From Halopseudomonas pachastrellae (GTDB lineage: Bacteria > Pseudomonadota > Gammaproteobacteria > Pseudomonadales > Pseudomonadaceae): 64,000 nt of DNA. The notes beneath the pieces were generated by a model. The model made no database searches. It saw only the letters and a list, made by a program, of their open reading frames with translations, and was not told where the DNA came from. The stretch covers positions 62,001 to 126,000 of the forward strand of contig NZ_FOUD01000009.1 of assembly GCF_900114765.1 (NCBI RefSeq), written 5' to 3'. Made by a program: the position numbers and the translations under genes. Below, piece by piece: positions 55,265 to 64,000 of this stretch; the stretch's first letter is position 1; each line of letters starts with the position of its first letter.

Positions 55265-55543
55265 TCAGCGTCGTGTGCTCTCGATATCGACCAGCCGCCC
55301 GTCAATAAAGCGCAGCTCGCGGACCATGCCGTTGCTTGGACCATAGACCCAGTGATCGACCGTGACGCTGCCGTCGGCCGGGTAGCCATCGGCGTCGATA
55401 TGACGCGGGGTGTGTTGGCGCGAGTCAGGCTCGCCGCATTGCTCTAAGACTTCGGCCTGCAGCGCGCCGGTAGCAATGATGCCGTGATCGCAGCGCATGC
55501 TTGCGGCCTCTGCAGCCGAGGCGCTGACAAGGGTAATGAGCAT
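55265..55543 (-). CDS. DUF2845 family secreted protein (start uncertain)
   Basis: A protein with the DUF2845 core MRCDHGIIATGALQAEVLEQ and CGEPDSRQHTP, ending in DGRLVDIESTRR. ATG 55543 gives a 92-residue protein with a short signal (MLITLVSASAAEA). The upstream VKNLLA codons look like the missing start of a normal signal peptide: AGGAGG lies 12 nt before the GTC at 55561, where an ATG or GTG would be expected. The start codon may have been lost or an unusual start may be used. Upstream TTG 55648 is less likely. Confidence 0.68.
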   Translation of the reverse strand: MLITLVSASAAEAASMRCDHGIIATGALQAEVLEQCGEPDSRQHTPRHIDADGYPADGSVTVDHWVYGPSNGMVRELRFIDGRLVDIESTRR

Positions 55544-55740
55544 GGCCAACAGGTTTTTGACTGAACTGGAACGCCTCCTGCGTTGAATGTGCCTGCTGTC
55601 ATCATGCCTGCGTTGTGCGGGCAGGTCGAATGGGCATGCAACAGTCAAAGCTGATTCAGCAGCGGCCCAACGCCGGAGTAGTGCGCGCGGTCACGCCCTT
55701 GTCTTCGCCCGCCCTGCGGCGCTTGCCGGGTTGGGAGGCA

Positions 55741-55769
55741 CAAAAAAGCCCGGCGCGGTGGCCGGGCTT
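55741..55769 (-). terminator. Terminator after glcB
   Basis: AAGCCCGGC and GCCGGGCTT form a 9-bp stem around GCGGTG, with a T-run on the minus strand. It lies 18 nt downstream of the glcB stop. Confidence 0.9.
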
Positions 55770-55786
55770 CTTCGTTGCTGCAAGTA

Positions 55787-57964
55787 TTACAGGCCGAACT
55801 TGGCCTTGAACTCGCGGCGGCGGCGGTGCAGGACCGGCTCGGTGTAGCCGTTCGGCTGCTTGGTGCCTTCAACGCAGAGCTCAACGGCGGCCTGGAAGGC
55901 AACGCTGTCGTCAAAGTTCGGCGCCATCGGCTTGTAGGCCGGGTCGCTTTCGTTCTGACGGTCAACCACTGCAGCCATGCGCTTCATGGTTTCCATGACC
56001 TGATCTTCGGTGCAGATGCCGTGACGCAGCCAGTTGGCGATGTGCTGGCTGGAGATACGCAGGGTAGCGCGGTCTTCCATCAGGCCCACATCGTTGATGT
56101 CCGGTACCTTGGAGCAGCCAACACCCTGGTCGATCCAGCGTACAACGTAGCCGAGGATGCCCTGGGCGTTGTTGTCCAGTTCCTGCTGGATGTCGGCAGC
56201 GGACCAGTCGGTGCTGGGCGCCAGCGGGATGGTCAGGATGTCGTCAACCGAGGCCGGGGTGCGCTTGGCCAGCTCGTCCTGACGCTCGGCAACGTTGACC
56301 TTGTGGTAGTGCAGGGCGTGCAGGGTGGCGGCAGTCGGGGACGGAACCCACGCGGTGTTGGCGCCAGCCATCGGGTGACCGATCTTCTGCTCCAGCATGG
56401 CCGCCATCAGGTCGGGCATGGCCCACATGCCTTTACCGATCTGCGCGCGGCCTTTCAGGCCGGTGGCCAGACCGATGTCGACGTTGTTGTTTTCGTACGC
56501 GCCGATCCAGACTGCGCCCTTGATCTCACCCTTGCGAATGAACGCGCCGGCTTCCATGGAGGTGTGGATCTCGTCACCGGTGCGGTCGAGGAAGCCGGTG
56601 TTGATGAACACAACGCGCTCGCTGGCGGCCTTGATGCAGGCTTTCAGGTTGATGGTGGTGCGGCGCTCTTCGTCCATGATGCCGACTTTCAGCGTGTTGC
56701 GGGTCAGGCCCAGCATGTCTTCAACACGGCCGAACAGCTCGTTGGTGAAGGCCACTTCTTCCGGACCGTGCATTTTCGGCTTAACGATGTAAACCGAACC
56801 GGTGCGGGTGTTCTTGCGGCTGGTGTTGCCGTTCAGGTTGTGGATCGCGATCAGGCTGGTGACCGCAGCATCCATGATGCCTTCCGGTACTTCGTTGCCG
56901 TCCTGGTCGAGGATCGCATCGTTGGTCATCAGGTGGCCAACGTTACGCACGAACAGCAGCGAGCGGCCGTGCAGGGTCAGGGTGGAACCGTCGGCTTTGG
57001 TGTATTCGCGGTCGGGGTTCATGGTGCGGGTGAAGCTGCTGCCGCCCTTGCTGACGGACTCGGCCAGATCACCTTTCATCAGGCCCAGCCAGTTGGTGTA
57101 GACAACGGTCTTGTCGTCGGCATCAACAGCGGCAACGGAGTCTTCGCAGTCCATGATGGTGGTCAGTGCCGATTCCATCAGCACGTCTTTCACGCCGGCA
57201 GCGTCGGTCTGGCCGATGTTGCTGGTTGCATCGATCTGGATTTCGAAGTGCAGGCCGTTGTGCTTGAGCAGCACGGCAGTCGGGGCCGCAGCGTCGCCCT
57301 GGAAGGCGATGAACTGGGCGGCGTCTTTCAGGCCGGTGGTGCTGCCGTCTTTCAGGGCAACGCTCAGTTGGCCGTCCTTGACGGTGTAGCTGGTGGAGTC
57401 AACGTGGGAACCATTGGCCAGCGGAGCTGCCTCATCAAGGAAGGCGCGGGCAAAGGCGATGACCTTGTTGCCACGGATCTCGTTGTAGCCCGGGCCCTTG
57501 GTGGCGCCGTTTTCTTCGGAGATGGCGTCGGTACCGTACAGTGCGTCGTACAGCGAACCCCAGCGGGCGTTGGCGGCGTTCAGGGCAAAACGGGCGTTCA
57601 TCACCGGCACAACCAGCTGCGGGCCGGCCATGGTGGCGATTTCTTCGTCGACGTTCTGGGTAGTGGCCTGGAAGTCAGCCGGCTCGGGCAGCAGGTAGCC
57701 GATTTCCTGGAGGAAGGCTTTGTATTCGGCGGCGTTGTGCGCCTGACCGGCACGAGCCTGGTGCCAGGCATCAATCTGGGCCTGGAAGTCGTCGCGCTTG
57801 GCCAGCAGTGCCTTGTTCTTGGGAGCCAGGTCCTTGATCAGCGCTTCGACACCGGACCAGAAGGCGGCGGCGTCAACACCGGTGCCGGGAATGGCACGCT
57901 CGTTGATGAAATCGTGGAGAACCTTGGCTACTTGCAAACTGCCAACTTGGACGCGATCTGTCAT
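55787..57964 (-). CDS. glcB: Malate synthase G
   Basis: A 725-residue enzyme joining glyoxylate and acetyl-CoA to malate in the glyoxylate/glycolate pathway. The length and the [15 protein letters not shown] and HMTNDAI-like regions ([10 protein letters not shown]) mark isoform G. TIM-barrel catalytic segments include the R in [11 protein letters not shown] monocistronic unit with a strong terminator. It fits an organism growing on C2 units from alkanes, acids or lactate. Confidence 0.96.
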   Translation of the reverse strand: MTDRVQVGSLQVAKVLHDFINERAIPGTGVDAAAFWSGVEALIKDLAPKNKALLAKRDDFQAQIDAWHQARAGQAHNAAEYKAFLQEIGYLLPEPADFQATTQNVDEEIATMAGPQLVVPVMNARFALNAANARWGSLYDALYGTDAISEENGATKGPGYNEIRGNKVIAFARAFLDEAAPLANGSHVDSTSYTVKDGQLSVALKDGSTTGLKDAAQFIAFQGDAAAPTAVLLKHNGLHFEIQIDATSNIGQTDAAGVKDVLMESALTTIMDCEDSVAAVDADDKTVVYTNWLGLMKGDLAESVSKGGSSFTRTMNPDREYTKADGSTLTLHGRSLLFVRNVGHLMTNDAILDQDGNEVPEGIMDAAVTSLIAIHNLNGNTSRKNTRTGSVYIVKPKMHGPEEVAFTNELFGRVEDMLGLTRNTLKVGIMDEERRTTINLKACIKAASERVVFINTGFLDRTGDEIHTSMEAGAFIRKGEIKGAVWIGAYENNNVDIGLATGLKGRAQIGKGMWAMPDLMAAMLEQKIGHPMAGANTAWVPSPTAATLHALHYHKVNVAERQDELAKRTPASVDDILTIPLAPSTDWSAADIQQELDNNAQGILGYVVRWIDQGVGCSKVPDINDVGLMEDRATLRISSQHIANWLRHGICTEDQVMETMKRMAAVVDRQNESDPAYKPMAPNFDDSVAFQAAVELCVEGTKQPNGYTEPVLHRRRREFKAKFGL

Positions 57965-58140
57965 GTTACACCCTCACTGTGCTGACAACCTGCGCGCTAC
58001 GCGCATCAGGACGTGGAAATTGGAGACGCGGTATGTTACACGATGATCTGTTGCAAAGCATGCCCGACGGGCGCAATTGTGCCGGGGCCCCCGCAGATCA
58101 GGGAGTGACTCGCGGGTCATACCACCAGACGAGACACTCG

Positions 58141-59073
58141 ATGGATCAGGCTTTTTTTTCTTCCCTTGCCGACTCCCTGCCGCAGCTGGAACCGGGCCGC
58201 GCTGCCGACGAGGCTGCGCGTCGTTACGCCGGCTACTACGGCATTGACTTCCACGACCGCGCGGCTCAGCACCTGGGTCGCATCGAGGTGGATGGTTTCA
58301 GCGTTGCCACGCAGATATGGAAGCCGCCGGTCGCGCGCGGCACGCTGCTGATTCTGCATGGCTATTACGATCACATGGGGCTGTATCGGCACCTGATCCA
58401 GTGGGCGCTGGAGCAGCACTACGCGGTGCTGGCCTTTGATCTGCCCGGACACGGCCTGTCCAGCGGCGAGCGCGCCAGTATCGATTGTTTCCTGCGCTAC
58501 CAGAAGGTGCTTGACGGTGTGCTGGAGCAAGCCTTGCTCTGGCAGCTACCGGCGCCCTGGCACATGCTGGGGCAGAGCACCGGTGGCGCGATTCTGATTG
58601 ATCGCCTGCTGCACGGCGAATTGCCCGCCCAGCTTGGGCGCACGGTGTTGATGGCGCCACTGGTGCGTCCTCGCCAGTGGCTGTTCTCGCAAATGGGGTT
58701 GAAGCTGCTTGGCGGCTTTGTGCAGCAGCTGGGGCGGCGCTTTACCGATAACTCCACCGACGAGGCCTTTCTCGAGTTCATCCGCTCGCGCGATCCGCTG
58801 CAGCCGCAGGTGCTGCCGGTGGCCTGGGTGCAGGCGCTGGAGCGCTGGATTCCGCGCATCGAATCGGCGGCGGCGGTGGAGCATCAGCCGCTGATTATTC
58901 AGGGGCAGGAAGACGGTACCGTGGACTGGCAGCACAACATCCAGGTTCTGGAGAGCAAGTTCGCCGGCCTGGATACCTTCTATCTGCCCACTGCCCGTCA
59001 CCACCTGGCCAACGAACACCAGAGCCTGCGACAGCAGTATCTCGACTGGCTGGGGCCGCGGTTGTTGTCCTAA
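58141..59073 (+). CDS. Alpha/beta hydrolase (lysophospholipase/monoglyceride lipase type)
   Basis: A 310-residue soluble hydrolase. Motifs: LHGYYDHMGLYRHL (oxyanion region), GQSTGG (nucleophile serine in GxSxG), and late VDWQHN and ARHHLANE segments that could hold the Asp/His of the triad. The start at 58141 is chosen because upstream residues lack similarity. It probably cleaves ester bonds of lysolipids or monoglycerides. The ribosome binding site is weak. Confidence 0.83.
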   Translation: MDQAFFSSLADSLPQLEPGRAADEAARRYAGYYGIDFHDRAAQHLGRIEVDGFSVATQIWKPPVARGTLLILHGYYDHMGLYRHLIQWALEQHYAVLAFDLPGHGLSSGERASIDCFLRYQKVLDGVLEQALLWQLPAPWHMLGQSTGGAILIDRLLHGELPAQLGRTVLMAPLVRPRQWLFSQMGLKLLGGFVQQLGRRFTDNSTDEAFLEFIRSRDPLQPQVLPVAWVQALERWIPRIESAAAVEHQPLIIQGQEDGTVDWQHNIQVLESKFAGLDTFYLPTARHHLANEHQSLRQQYLDWLGPRLLS

Positions 59074-59088
59074 GGTCTGTTGCCGACC

Positions 59089-60426
59089 TCAGTCGGCGGC
59101 CGGCAGGCTGAGACGCAGGGTGCTCGGTAGCGCCGCGTCAAAGCGCACGCTGCCGCCGGCGTTTTCGACCACCCGCCGAACAATCGGCAGGCCAAGCCCG
59201 GTGCCGCTGCTGCCCTGCCTGCCCTTGCGAAAGCGCTCGAACATCGCCTCCTGCTGCACCGGCGGCACGCCCTGGCCCTCATCGCCGACGCTGACCTCAA
59301 CCCATTGCCCGTTCCGCCTGGCCTGCAGCCGTACCTTGCCCTGGCCGTGCAGCAGCGCATTCTCCAGCAGGTTGACCAGCGCCTGACGCAACTCCTCTGC
59401 CTGTCCATTGGAGTGCAGGCCATCCTCTACCGCCACCTCCAGCGCACGTTGCTGCTCCTCGAACAGCGGCAGCAGTGATGCCGCTACCTCGCGCACCAGG
59501 CGTGACAGTGCGGTGCGCTCGCCCGTTGCGGTTGCCCGCTGTCCCTCATCCTGCCGCGCCAATGCCAGCAGCTGCTCGACCAGGCGGGTGAGTTGACGCA
59601 TTTCCTGTTCCAGCGCTGGCCAGTCCGGATTGCCGCTCCGGCGCGCGTCCTGCAAACGCAGGTCCAGCACTGTCAGCGGTGTGCGCAGCTCGTGGGCGGC
59701 ATCGGCAATAAAGCGCTGGGAGGCGTCGTAGGCGCTGGCCAGGCGGTCCAGTGCCCGGTTCGCGGCTTCGGCCAGGGGTTGTACTTCCCTTGGCAGGTCG
59801 GCCAGCGGGATGCGCTGGTCCGGTGCCTGCGGGCCGATCTCCGCTGCCAGCGCGGTGGCCCGGCGCACGGGGCGCAGAGTCCAGTGCAGCAGGGCCAGAA
59901 TCAGCCCGGCAGCCAGCAAACCGAGGGGGATGACAAACAACACACTGTGACGCAGGCGATCCAGCAGCAGCTGGTTGAGCATGGCGCGCTCCGCCGCGTC
60001 GTTGCGAGAGACCATCAAGACCGAGCCGTCGGGCAGGGCAATGGGCACATTGATTACCTGCCCGCCAAAGGGGCTCCAGTGCCACCAGCTGTCGTGATCC
60101 TCGGGGGCGGGCAGGCGCAGACGCCGCGGTTGCGGCATGTAGTCGGCAAAGCTGTGCAGGCTGCCGTCGGGGCCGTAGAGGGTGTACTCCATTTCGCTAC
60201 CAGCGTGGTAGCGCGGCAATGCGCTGATCGGCTGGTCGGCACTGTAGCCCTCGCTGACCGTGCGCGCCAGCAGCAGAATGCTGCGCCGCAGATCGTCCCG
60301 AGTGCCGTAGGTGTGCATCGCTGACAGACAGGAACCCAGCACAAAGACCAGCAGCAGGGCGACGAGAATGCGCAGACGCAGGCTGCGCCGCGATCTTGTC
60401 AGCTTGCCGTCAGTAAGTGCTGGCAT
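59089..60426 (-). CDS. Sensor histidine kinase (PmrB/QseC-like)
   Basis: A 445-residue membrane kinase: helix 1 (about 17-37), periplasmic sensor (about 40-150), helix 2 (about 160-185), HAMP, HisKA with phosphorylated H245 (FIADAAHELRTPL), and HATPase_c (NLLENALLHG, GDEGQGVP, GTGLGLPIVRRV). ATG 60426 is chosen over TTG 60441. It is divergent from the TonB receptor, 68 bp away. The matching response regulator lies 2.1 kb away on the other side of the receptor, so both probably form one iron-related two-component system. Confidence 0.9.
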   Translation of the reverse strand: MPALTDGKLTRSRRSLRLRILVALLLVFVLGSCLSAMHTYGTRDDLRRSILLLARTVSEGYSADQPISALPRYHAGSEMEYTLYGPDGSLHSFADYMPQPRRLRLPAPEDHDSWWHWSPFGGQVINVPIALPDGSVLMVSRNDAAERAMLNQLLLDRLRHSVLFVIPLGLLAAGLILALLHWTLRPVRRATALAAEIGPQAPDQRIPLADLPREVQPLAEAANRALDRLASAYDASQRFIADAAHELRTPLTVLDLRLQDARRSGNPDWPALEQEMRQLTRLVEQLLALARQDEGQRATATGERTALSRLVREVAASLLPLFEEQQRALEVAVEDGLHSNGQAEELRQALVNLLENALLHGQGKVRLQARRNGQWVEVSVGDEGQGVPPVQQEAMFERFRKGRQGSSGTGLGLPIVRRVVENAGGSVRFDAALPSTLRLSLPAAD

Positions 60427-60447
60427 AGTGTTGCCCGCCAATAATAT

Positions 60448-60462
60448 TAAGAATATTTATCA
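60448..60462. promoter_or_regulatory. Candidate Fur box before the TonB receptor
   Basis: The minus strand reads TGATAAA-T-ATTCTTA, close to the 7-1-7 Fur pattern TGATAAT-N-ATTATCA (11 of 14 positions). It lies between the divergent kinase and receptor genes, about 32 nt upstream of the receptor start. Confidence 0.5.
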
Positions 60463-60493
60463 TTTGCGTTTTCATGAGAGGAAGTCAGCACGC

Positions 60494-62485
60494 ATGCCAG
60501 CACAAAGCACACACCTGCACAAGCAATTCAGTCCGGCATTGTTGGCCTTGGCCGTCTTTGCTGCGCCGGCCTATGCCGAGCAAGTCGACAATGGTGAGGT
60601 GGTCGAGCTCAACGAGGTGGTGGTCACCGCCGCCGGTTACGAGCAGCAACTGATCGATGCGCCAGCGTCCATTACGGTGATCACCCAGGAGGATCTGGAG
60701 GGCAAATACTATCGCGATGTCACCGATGCCCTGCAGGACATTCCCGGCGTATCCATCGAGGGCGGCGCTGGCGGCAAGCTGGAGAGCACCAGCATCAACA
60801 TTCGCGGCCTGGGTGAGAGCTACACGTTGTTCCTGATCAACGGCAAGCCCCTGGGCGCCTCCACCGAGGCTTACTACAACGGCTTTGGCAGCGCGACGCA
60901 GGTCGGCTGGCTGCCGCCGCTCAATGCTATCGAGCGGATCGAGGTCATTCGCGGGCCGATGTCTTCACTCTATGGCTCCAGCGCCCTGGCCGGGGTGATC
61001 AACATCATTACCAAGGAAGTGGCTGATGAATGGGGCGGCCGTATCAGCTACGACCACTTGCTGCAGGAAGACGATGACGCCGGTGCCGCGCGTCAGGCCA
61101 ACTTCTACCTCAGCGGGCCGCTGGTCGCTGATCGCCTTGGACTGACACTTTACGGCTCCAGCTACCAGCGCGACGAAGACGATATCCAGGGCGGCTACAC
61201 TGAGAAGGAGCGGGTCGATGGCACCGCTACGCTGAATCTGAAGATCAACGAGGCCAACAGCCTGGAGTTGGAAGGTGGCCGGGCCGAGCATGACAACGAG
61301 CGGACCGCCAAGTCCGGCTCCCCGAGCGAGATGAACAACATCCGCACCCACTACGGCCTGACCCACACCCTGCGTTGGGGCGAGCGTTTCGAGACGCGCA
61401 GCTACGTTATCGATGAAGAAGTCGAGATCGAGAACGGCAATGTCGAGTCTGCCTACACCAGCACCCTGGCCAACACCAAGACAGTGCTGCCGCTGGCAAA
61501 TCAGACCATGACACTGGGTGCCGAGTACAAATGGGAAACCACCGATCACGACGCCAGCCGCTTCTACGGCCGCGCTAACAATCTTGAGCTGGAACGCTGG
61601 CAGCGCGCGCTGTTCATCGAAGATGAATACTATGTCACCGATGATCTGTCGGTGACCGGCGGCCTGCGTTATGACGAGAACGAGCACTACGGTGAGGAGC
61701 TGATTCCGCGACTGTACGCGGTGTACCGTATGACCGACGCGTGGGTGCTCAAAGGTGGTGTGAGTGGTGGCTACAAGGCGCCGACCCTCAAGCAGGCTGA
61801 TCCGAACATTGTCGAGAACGCCGCCCGCAGCCGCGCCTTTGACATGGGCAACGCCGATCTCAAACCGGAAAGCAGCATCAACTACGAAGCCGGTCTGATG
61901 TGGGATGCGGCCAACGGCATCAACGCTGGCGCCACGGTCTACTACACCGAATTTGAAGATCAGATCGGTCGCAAGGTGATCTGTGATACCCGCGACGGCT
62001 CTGACCCTGTCTGCGAAGTTAACGGAGTGCAGCGCCAGTACATCAACCAGTACACCAATCACGACTCGGCCGAGCTGCGCGGTGTAGAGCTGTTCTTTAA
62101 TGTGCCGCTGGGGCCGGTTGATCTAAAGACCAACTACACCTATTCCGACAGTGAAATCACCGAGTCCAAGGATTCGCCGGAGAGCGTTGGTCAGCCGTTC
62201 AATAACCTGCCCAAGCATATGGTCAACGTGGGCGTGGACTGGGCCGCAACCGAGGCTTTGGGCGTCTGGGCCAAAGCCCGTTACAAGAGCAGCACGGTGG
62301 AAGACTCCACCAGTCAACGGCCGTCCTACACCCTGGTTGATGTCGGCGCGCTGTATGGCGTGAGCGACAACTTTGATGTCTACGGCGGGCTCTACAACCT
62401 GTTCGACAAGCAAGTGACCGCCGAGGATTACGGCAAGACCCTGGACGGGCGCCGCCTGAACCTGGGTGTTGCCTTTAATTTCTAG
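60494..62485 (+). CDS. TonB-dependent siderophore receptor (FepA/CirA type)
   Basis: A 663-residue outer-membrane receptor. A signal peptide (about 1-29, ending APAYA-E), TonB box-like VVELNEVVVTA, plug domain (about 50-165; INIRGLGESYTLFLINGKPL, RIEVIRGPMSSLYGSSALAG) and a beta-barrel ending in LNLGVAFNF with a terminal Phe. The plug and motif pattern match the FepA/CirA catecholate receptors. ATG 60494 fits with AGAGGAAG upstream. A candidate Fur box and a flanking two-component pair suggest induction by iron lack and by siderophore. Confidence 0.93.
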   Translation: MPAQSTHLHKQFSPALLALAVFAAPAYAEQVDNGEVVELNEVVVTAAGYEQQLIDAPASITVITQEDLEGKYYRDVTDALQDIPGVSIEGGAGGKLESTSINIRGLGESYTLFLINGKPLGASTEAYYNGFGSATQVGWLPPLNAIERIEVIRGPMSSLYGSSALAGVINIITKEVADEWGGRISYDHLLQEDDDAGAARQANFYLSGPLVADRLGLTLYGSSYQRDEDDIQGGYTEKERVDGTATLNLKINEANSLELEGGRAEHDNERTAKSGSPSEMNNIRTHYGLTHTLRWGERFETRSYVIDEEVEIENGNVESAYTSTLANTKTVLPLANQTMTLGAEYKWETTDHDASRFYGRANNLELERWQRALFIEDEYYVTDDLSVTGGLRYDENEHYGEELIPRLYAVYRMTDAWVLKGGVSGGYKAPTLKQADPNIVENAARSRAFDMGNADLKPESSINYEAGLMWDAANGINAGATVYYTEFEDQIGRKVICDTRDGSDPVCEVNGVQRQYINQYTNHDSAELRGVELFFNVPLGPVDLKTNYTYSDSEITESKDSPESVGQPFNNLPKHMVNVGVDWAATEALGVWAKARYKSSTVEDSTSQRPSYTLVDVGALYGVSDNFDVYGGLYNLFDKQVTAEDYGKTLDGRRLNLGVAFNF

Positions 62486-62508
62486 GCCGCAGGCTGCGGC
62501 GTCAGGTG

Positions 62509-63192
62509 TTATATGGCCTGACGCTGCGTGAGGCGGTAACCCAGACCGCGCAGGGTTTCAATGCTGGCGTCGGCACCCGCCTTCGCCAGCTTGCGGCGCA
62601 GCCGTGAGACCGCCGCTTCAATGGCGTTGGGCGTGACGGCCTGGTCCAGTGCGTACAGGCGCTCTTCGAGGTGGTCCTTGACCACCACCCGTGGCGCGCT
62701 GCGCAACAATTCTTCGAGTAACGCCAGCTCGCGTTTGGGCAGGACCAGCGGGCGGGCATCGACCTGCACATCGCGGTGCTGTTCGCAGAAGCTCAGGTTG
62801 CCGATGTACAGGCGGGTGTCCGGGCGCGGCCCGGCACGGCGCAGCACGGCGCGCAGGCGGGCCTCGAGTTCGCCCATCTCAAAGGGCTTGAGCAGGTAGT
62901 CGTCAGCGCCGGCGTCAAGGCCGGCGATACGGCTGTGCAGCGCATCGCGGGCGGTGAGAATCAGGCAGGGCAGGTGCGGGTTGCGGCTACGGCTGCGCAG
63001 GCTCAACAGCTGCAGGCCGTCCATGTCCGGCAGCCCCAGGTCCAGCAGCATGGCGTCGTATTGGCTGAGCTCAAGCATCGCCAGCGCTGCCTTGCCGTCC
63101 TCGGCGGCGTCCACCACAAAGCCGCTGCGGCGCAGGTGGCGAGCCAACAGGTCGCGCAGGGAGGGGTGGTCTTCGACGATGAGCAGCTTCAT
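62509..63192 (-). CDS. OmpR/PhoB-family response regulator
   Basis: A 227-residue regulator with a receiver domain (D51 phospho-acceptor in LLDLGLPDMDG, DYLLKPFE) and a C-terminal winged helix (about 130-222; VVKDHLEERLYALD, LRGLGYRL). It is convergent with the TonB receptor and divergent from the DUF3649 and PepSY genes. It probably pairs with the kinase at 59.1-60.4 kb on the far side of the receptor, although the genes are not adjacent. Confidence 0.9.
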   Translation of the reverse strand: MKLLIVEDHPSLRDLLARHLRRSGFVVDAAEDGKAALAMLELSQYDAMLLDLGLPDMDGLQLLSLRSRSRNPHLPCLILTARDALHSRIAGLDAGADDYLLKPFEMGELEARLRAVLRRAGPRPDTRLYIGNLSFCEQHRDVQVDARPLVLPKRELALLEELLRSAPRVVVKDHLEERLYALDQAVTPNAIEAAVSRLRRKLAKAGADASIETLRGLGYRLTQRQAI

Positions 63193-63244
63193 GACGCGGA
63201 TTTCCTGCCAGCTGTCAGTCTCTGGTCAGCCGGGTTTGAGATAG

Positions 63245-63263
63245 TGAGATGCATTCTTATTCA
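63245..63263. promoter_or_regulatory. Weak Fur-like site in the response regulator/DUF3649 gap
   Basis: TGAGATGCATTCTTATTCA keeps the ATTCTTATT half often seen in pseudomonad Fur boxes, but the other half is poor. A candidate only. Confidence 0.2.
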
Positions 63264-63298
63264 GAGCGGGCGCCTGACGCAAGCCATGGACTTATGAC

Positions 63299-63610
63299 AT
63301 GAACGACGTTTTTCCGCAGACACCCCGGTTGTCTGCGCCGGCGCAGCGGCGCCTTGATCTTGTGGCGCGTTGCCTGCTGGCCGCGCCAGGCGGGTATCTG
63401 CTGACAGCGCTGTGTACCGCCAGCCTCGCGTTACTGCTGCCGGGTGAGCCGGCGCAGGCGGTGTTGGCCGCGACGCAGCTGTCCTTTTTGCTCTACTGCG
63501 TGCTGGTGATCTGGGCGTTTTGTGCGCGCAGTGCCGCACGCGCCTGGTTAATCGCCGTACTGAGTTGTCTGCCAGCGGCGTTGCACCTGATTTGGCGGGA
63601 GCTGCTATGA
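63299..63610 (+). CDS. DUF3649 small membrane protein
   Basis: A 103-residue protein with three hydrophobic helices (about 32-50, 55-75 and 80-98). DUF3649 proteins commonly stand just before PepSY-domain membrane reductase genes in siderophore loci. It overlaps the PepSY gene by 4 bp (ATGA). A role in iron release is inferred from context only. Confidence 0.8.
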   Translation: MNDVFPQTPRLSAPAQRRLDLVARCLLAAPGGYLLTALCTASLALLLPGEPAQAVLAATQLSFLLYCVLVIWAFCARSAARAWLIAVLSCLPAALHLIWRELL

Positions 63611-64000
63611 ACGGTATGGGCTTTCGCCAGAGCAATGCCTGGCTGCACACCTGGGTGGGGTTGCTGCTGGGGTGGCTGCTGTACGCGGTGTTTCTGACCG
63701 GCACCCTAAGCTTTTTTCAGGACGAAATCAGTTACTGGATGAAGCCGGAGCTGCACGCCGCGACGCCGGGGCCGCAGAGCACCGAGCTGGCGTTGCAGCA
63801 ATTGCAGCAGCGCGCCGCTGATGCGCAGCTGTGGCAGATTGATCTGCCGGATGAGCGCGATCCGGAGCTTCAGGTACAGTGGTTTGCTCCGGGTGAGCGA
63901 ATCGGTCGGGGCGGGGGAGAGCGTCTGACGCTGGACTCGGCCAGTGGTGAGCCTCTGCAGGTACGCGAAACCAGGGGCGGCGGCTTTCTCTATCGCTTTC
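63607..64000 (+). CDS. PepSY-domain membrane protein (3' end cut by window)
   Basis: The visible 131 residues start MNGMGFRQSNAWLHTWVGLL, a first helix with the WLHTWVGLLLGWL-type signature of PepSY_TM iron-siderophore reductase-like proteins, followed by the FLTGTLSFFQDEISYWM segment. The remainder lies outside the window. It is cotranscribed with the DUF3649 gene. Confidence 0.88.
   Translation, partial: MNGMGFRQSNAWLHTWVGLLLGWLLYAVFLTGTLSFFQDEISYWMKPELHAATPGPQSTELALQQLQQRAADAQLWQIDLPDERDPELQVQWFAPGERIGRGGGERLTLDSASGEPLQVRETRGGGFLYRF

Noticed and set aside
55775-57985. 736-codon plus-strand frame over malate synthase G
   Set aside because: Antisense shadow of glcB with Gly/Val/His-rich composition and no recognisable motif.
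59082-59097. GCCGAC/GTCGGC hairpin between the hydrolase and kinase genes
   Set aside because: Only a 6-bp stem overlapping a stop codon with no T-run, which is too weak to call a terminator.

Overview
The window is one contiguous stretch of a Pseudomonas-type gammaproteobacterial chromosome. The evidence is the order metK / SAM-cycle regulator / tktA / epd / pgk / fba, the gcdR-gcdH-gcdG glutarate module, an lldR-lldP-lldD lactate locus, alkB with rubredoxin, and rhlE, dbpA and glcB genes of pseudomonad type. Fairly high GC and several hydrocarbon and lactate genes would fit a marine or oil-associated relative such as Halopseudomonas, but the genus is an inference. No rRNA, tRNA, prophage, transposase or CRISPR array was seen.

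Layout. 0-5 kb: cytochrome b561 and YceI, then glutaryl-CoA catabolism (gcdR divergent from gcdH-gcdG). 5-10.7 kb: L- and D-lactate use (lldR divergent from lldP-lldD-dld) with two LldR-type operators. 10.7-13.4 kb: a four-gene membrane-lipid operon resembling E. coli ynbABC. 13.5-17 kb: a DUF3617 protein, rhlE and a periplasmic solute-binding protein. 17.1-22.6 kb: the SAM cycle (metF, ahcY with an SAH riboswitch, metK, and an ArsR-methyltransferase fusion matching SahR). 22.8-28.5 kb: tktA, epd, pgk, fba. 28.5-36.6 kb: small membrane and hypothetical genes, a PQQ-type sugar dehydrogenase, an AraC regulator divergent from alkB-rubredoxin, an SLC13 transporter and dbpA. 36.7-40.2 kb: two diguanylate cyclases and a REC-CheC regulator. 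40.2-55.6 kb: housekeeping and accessory genes (alanine dehydrogenase, lipid acyltransferases, an Lnt-like protein, flavoprotein, MFS, GST, TauE, lipid kinase, PAP2 and others). 55.8-64 kb: malate synthase G, a lipase-like hydrolase, and an iron-uptake locus (sensor kinase, TonB receptor, response regulator, DUF3649 and PepSY proteins).

The most unusual feature is a family of seven intergenic elements, all in the first 27.4 kb. Each has two inverted arrays of 7-bp repeats (GCTTGAA/GCTGGAA against TTCAAGC/TTCCAGC/TTTCAGC) around a core of about 28-98 bp. Six of the seven lie within about 13 nt of a stop codon, or overlap one, and several supply gene parts (a C-terminus, a ribosome binding site). 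The second notable point is apparent double SAH sensing in the SAM cycle: an SAH riboswitch before ahcY, and a SahR-type regulator with a palindromic operator before sahR-metK.
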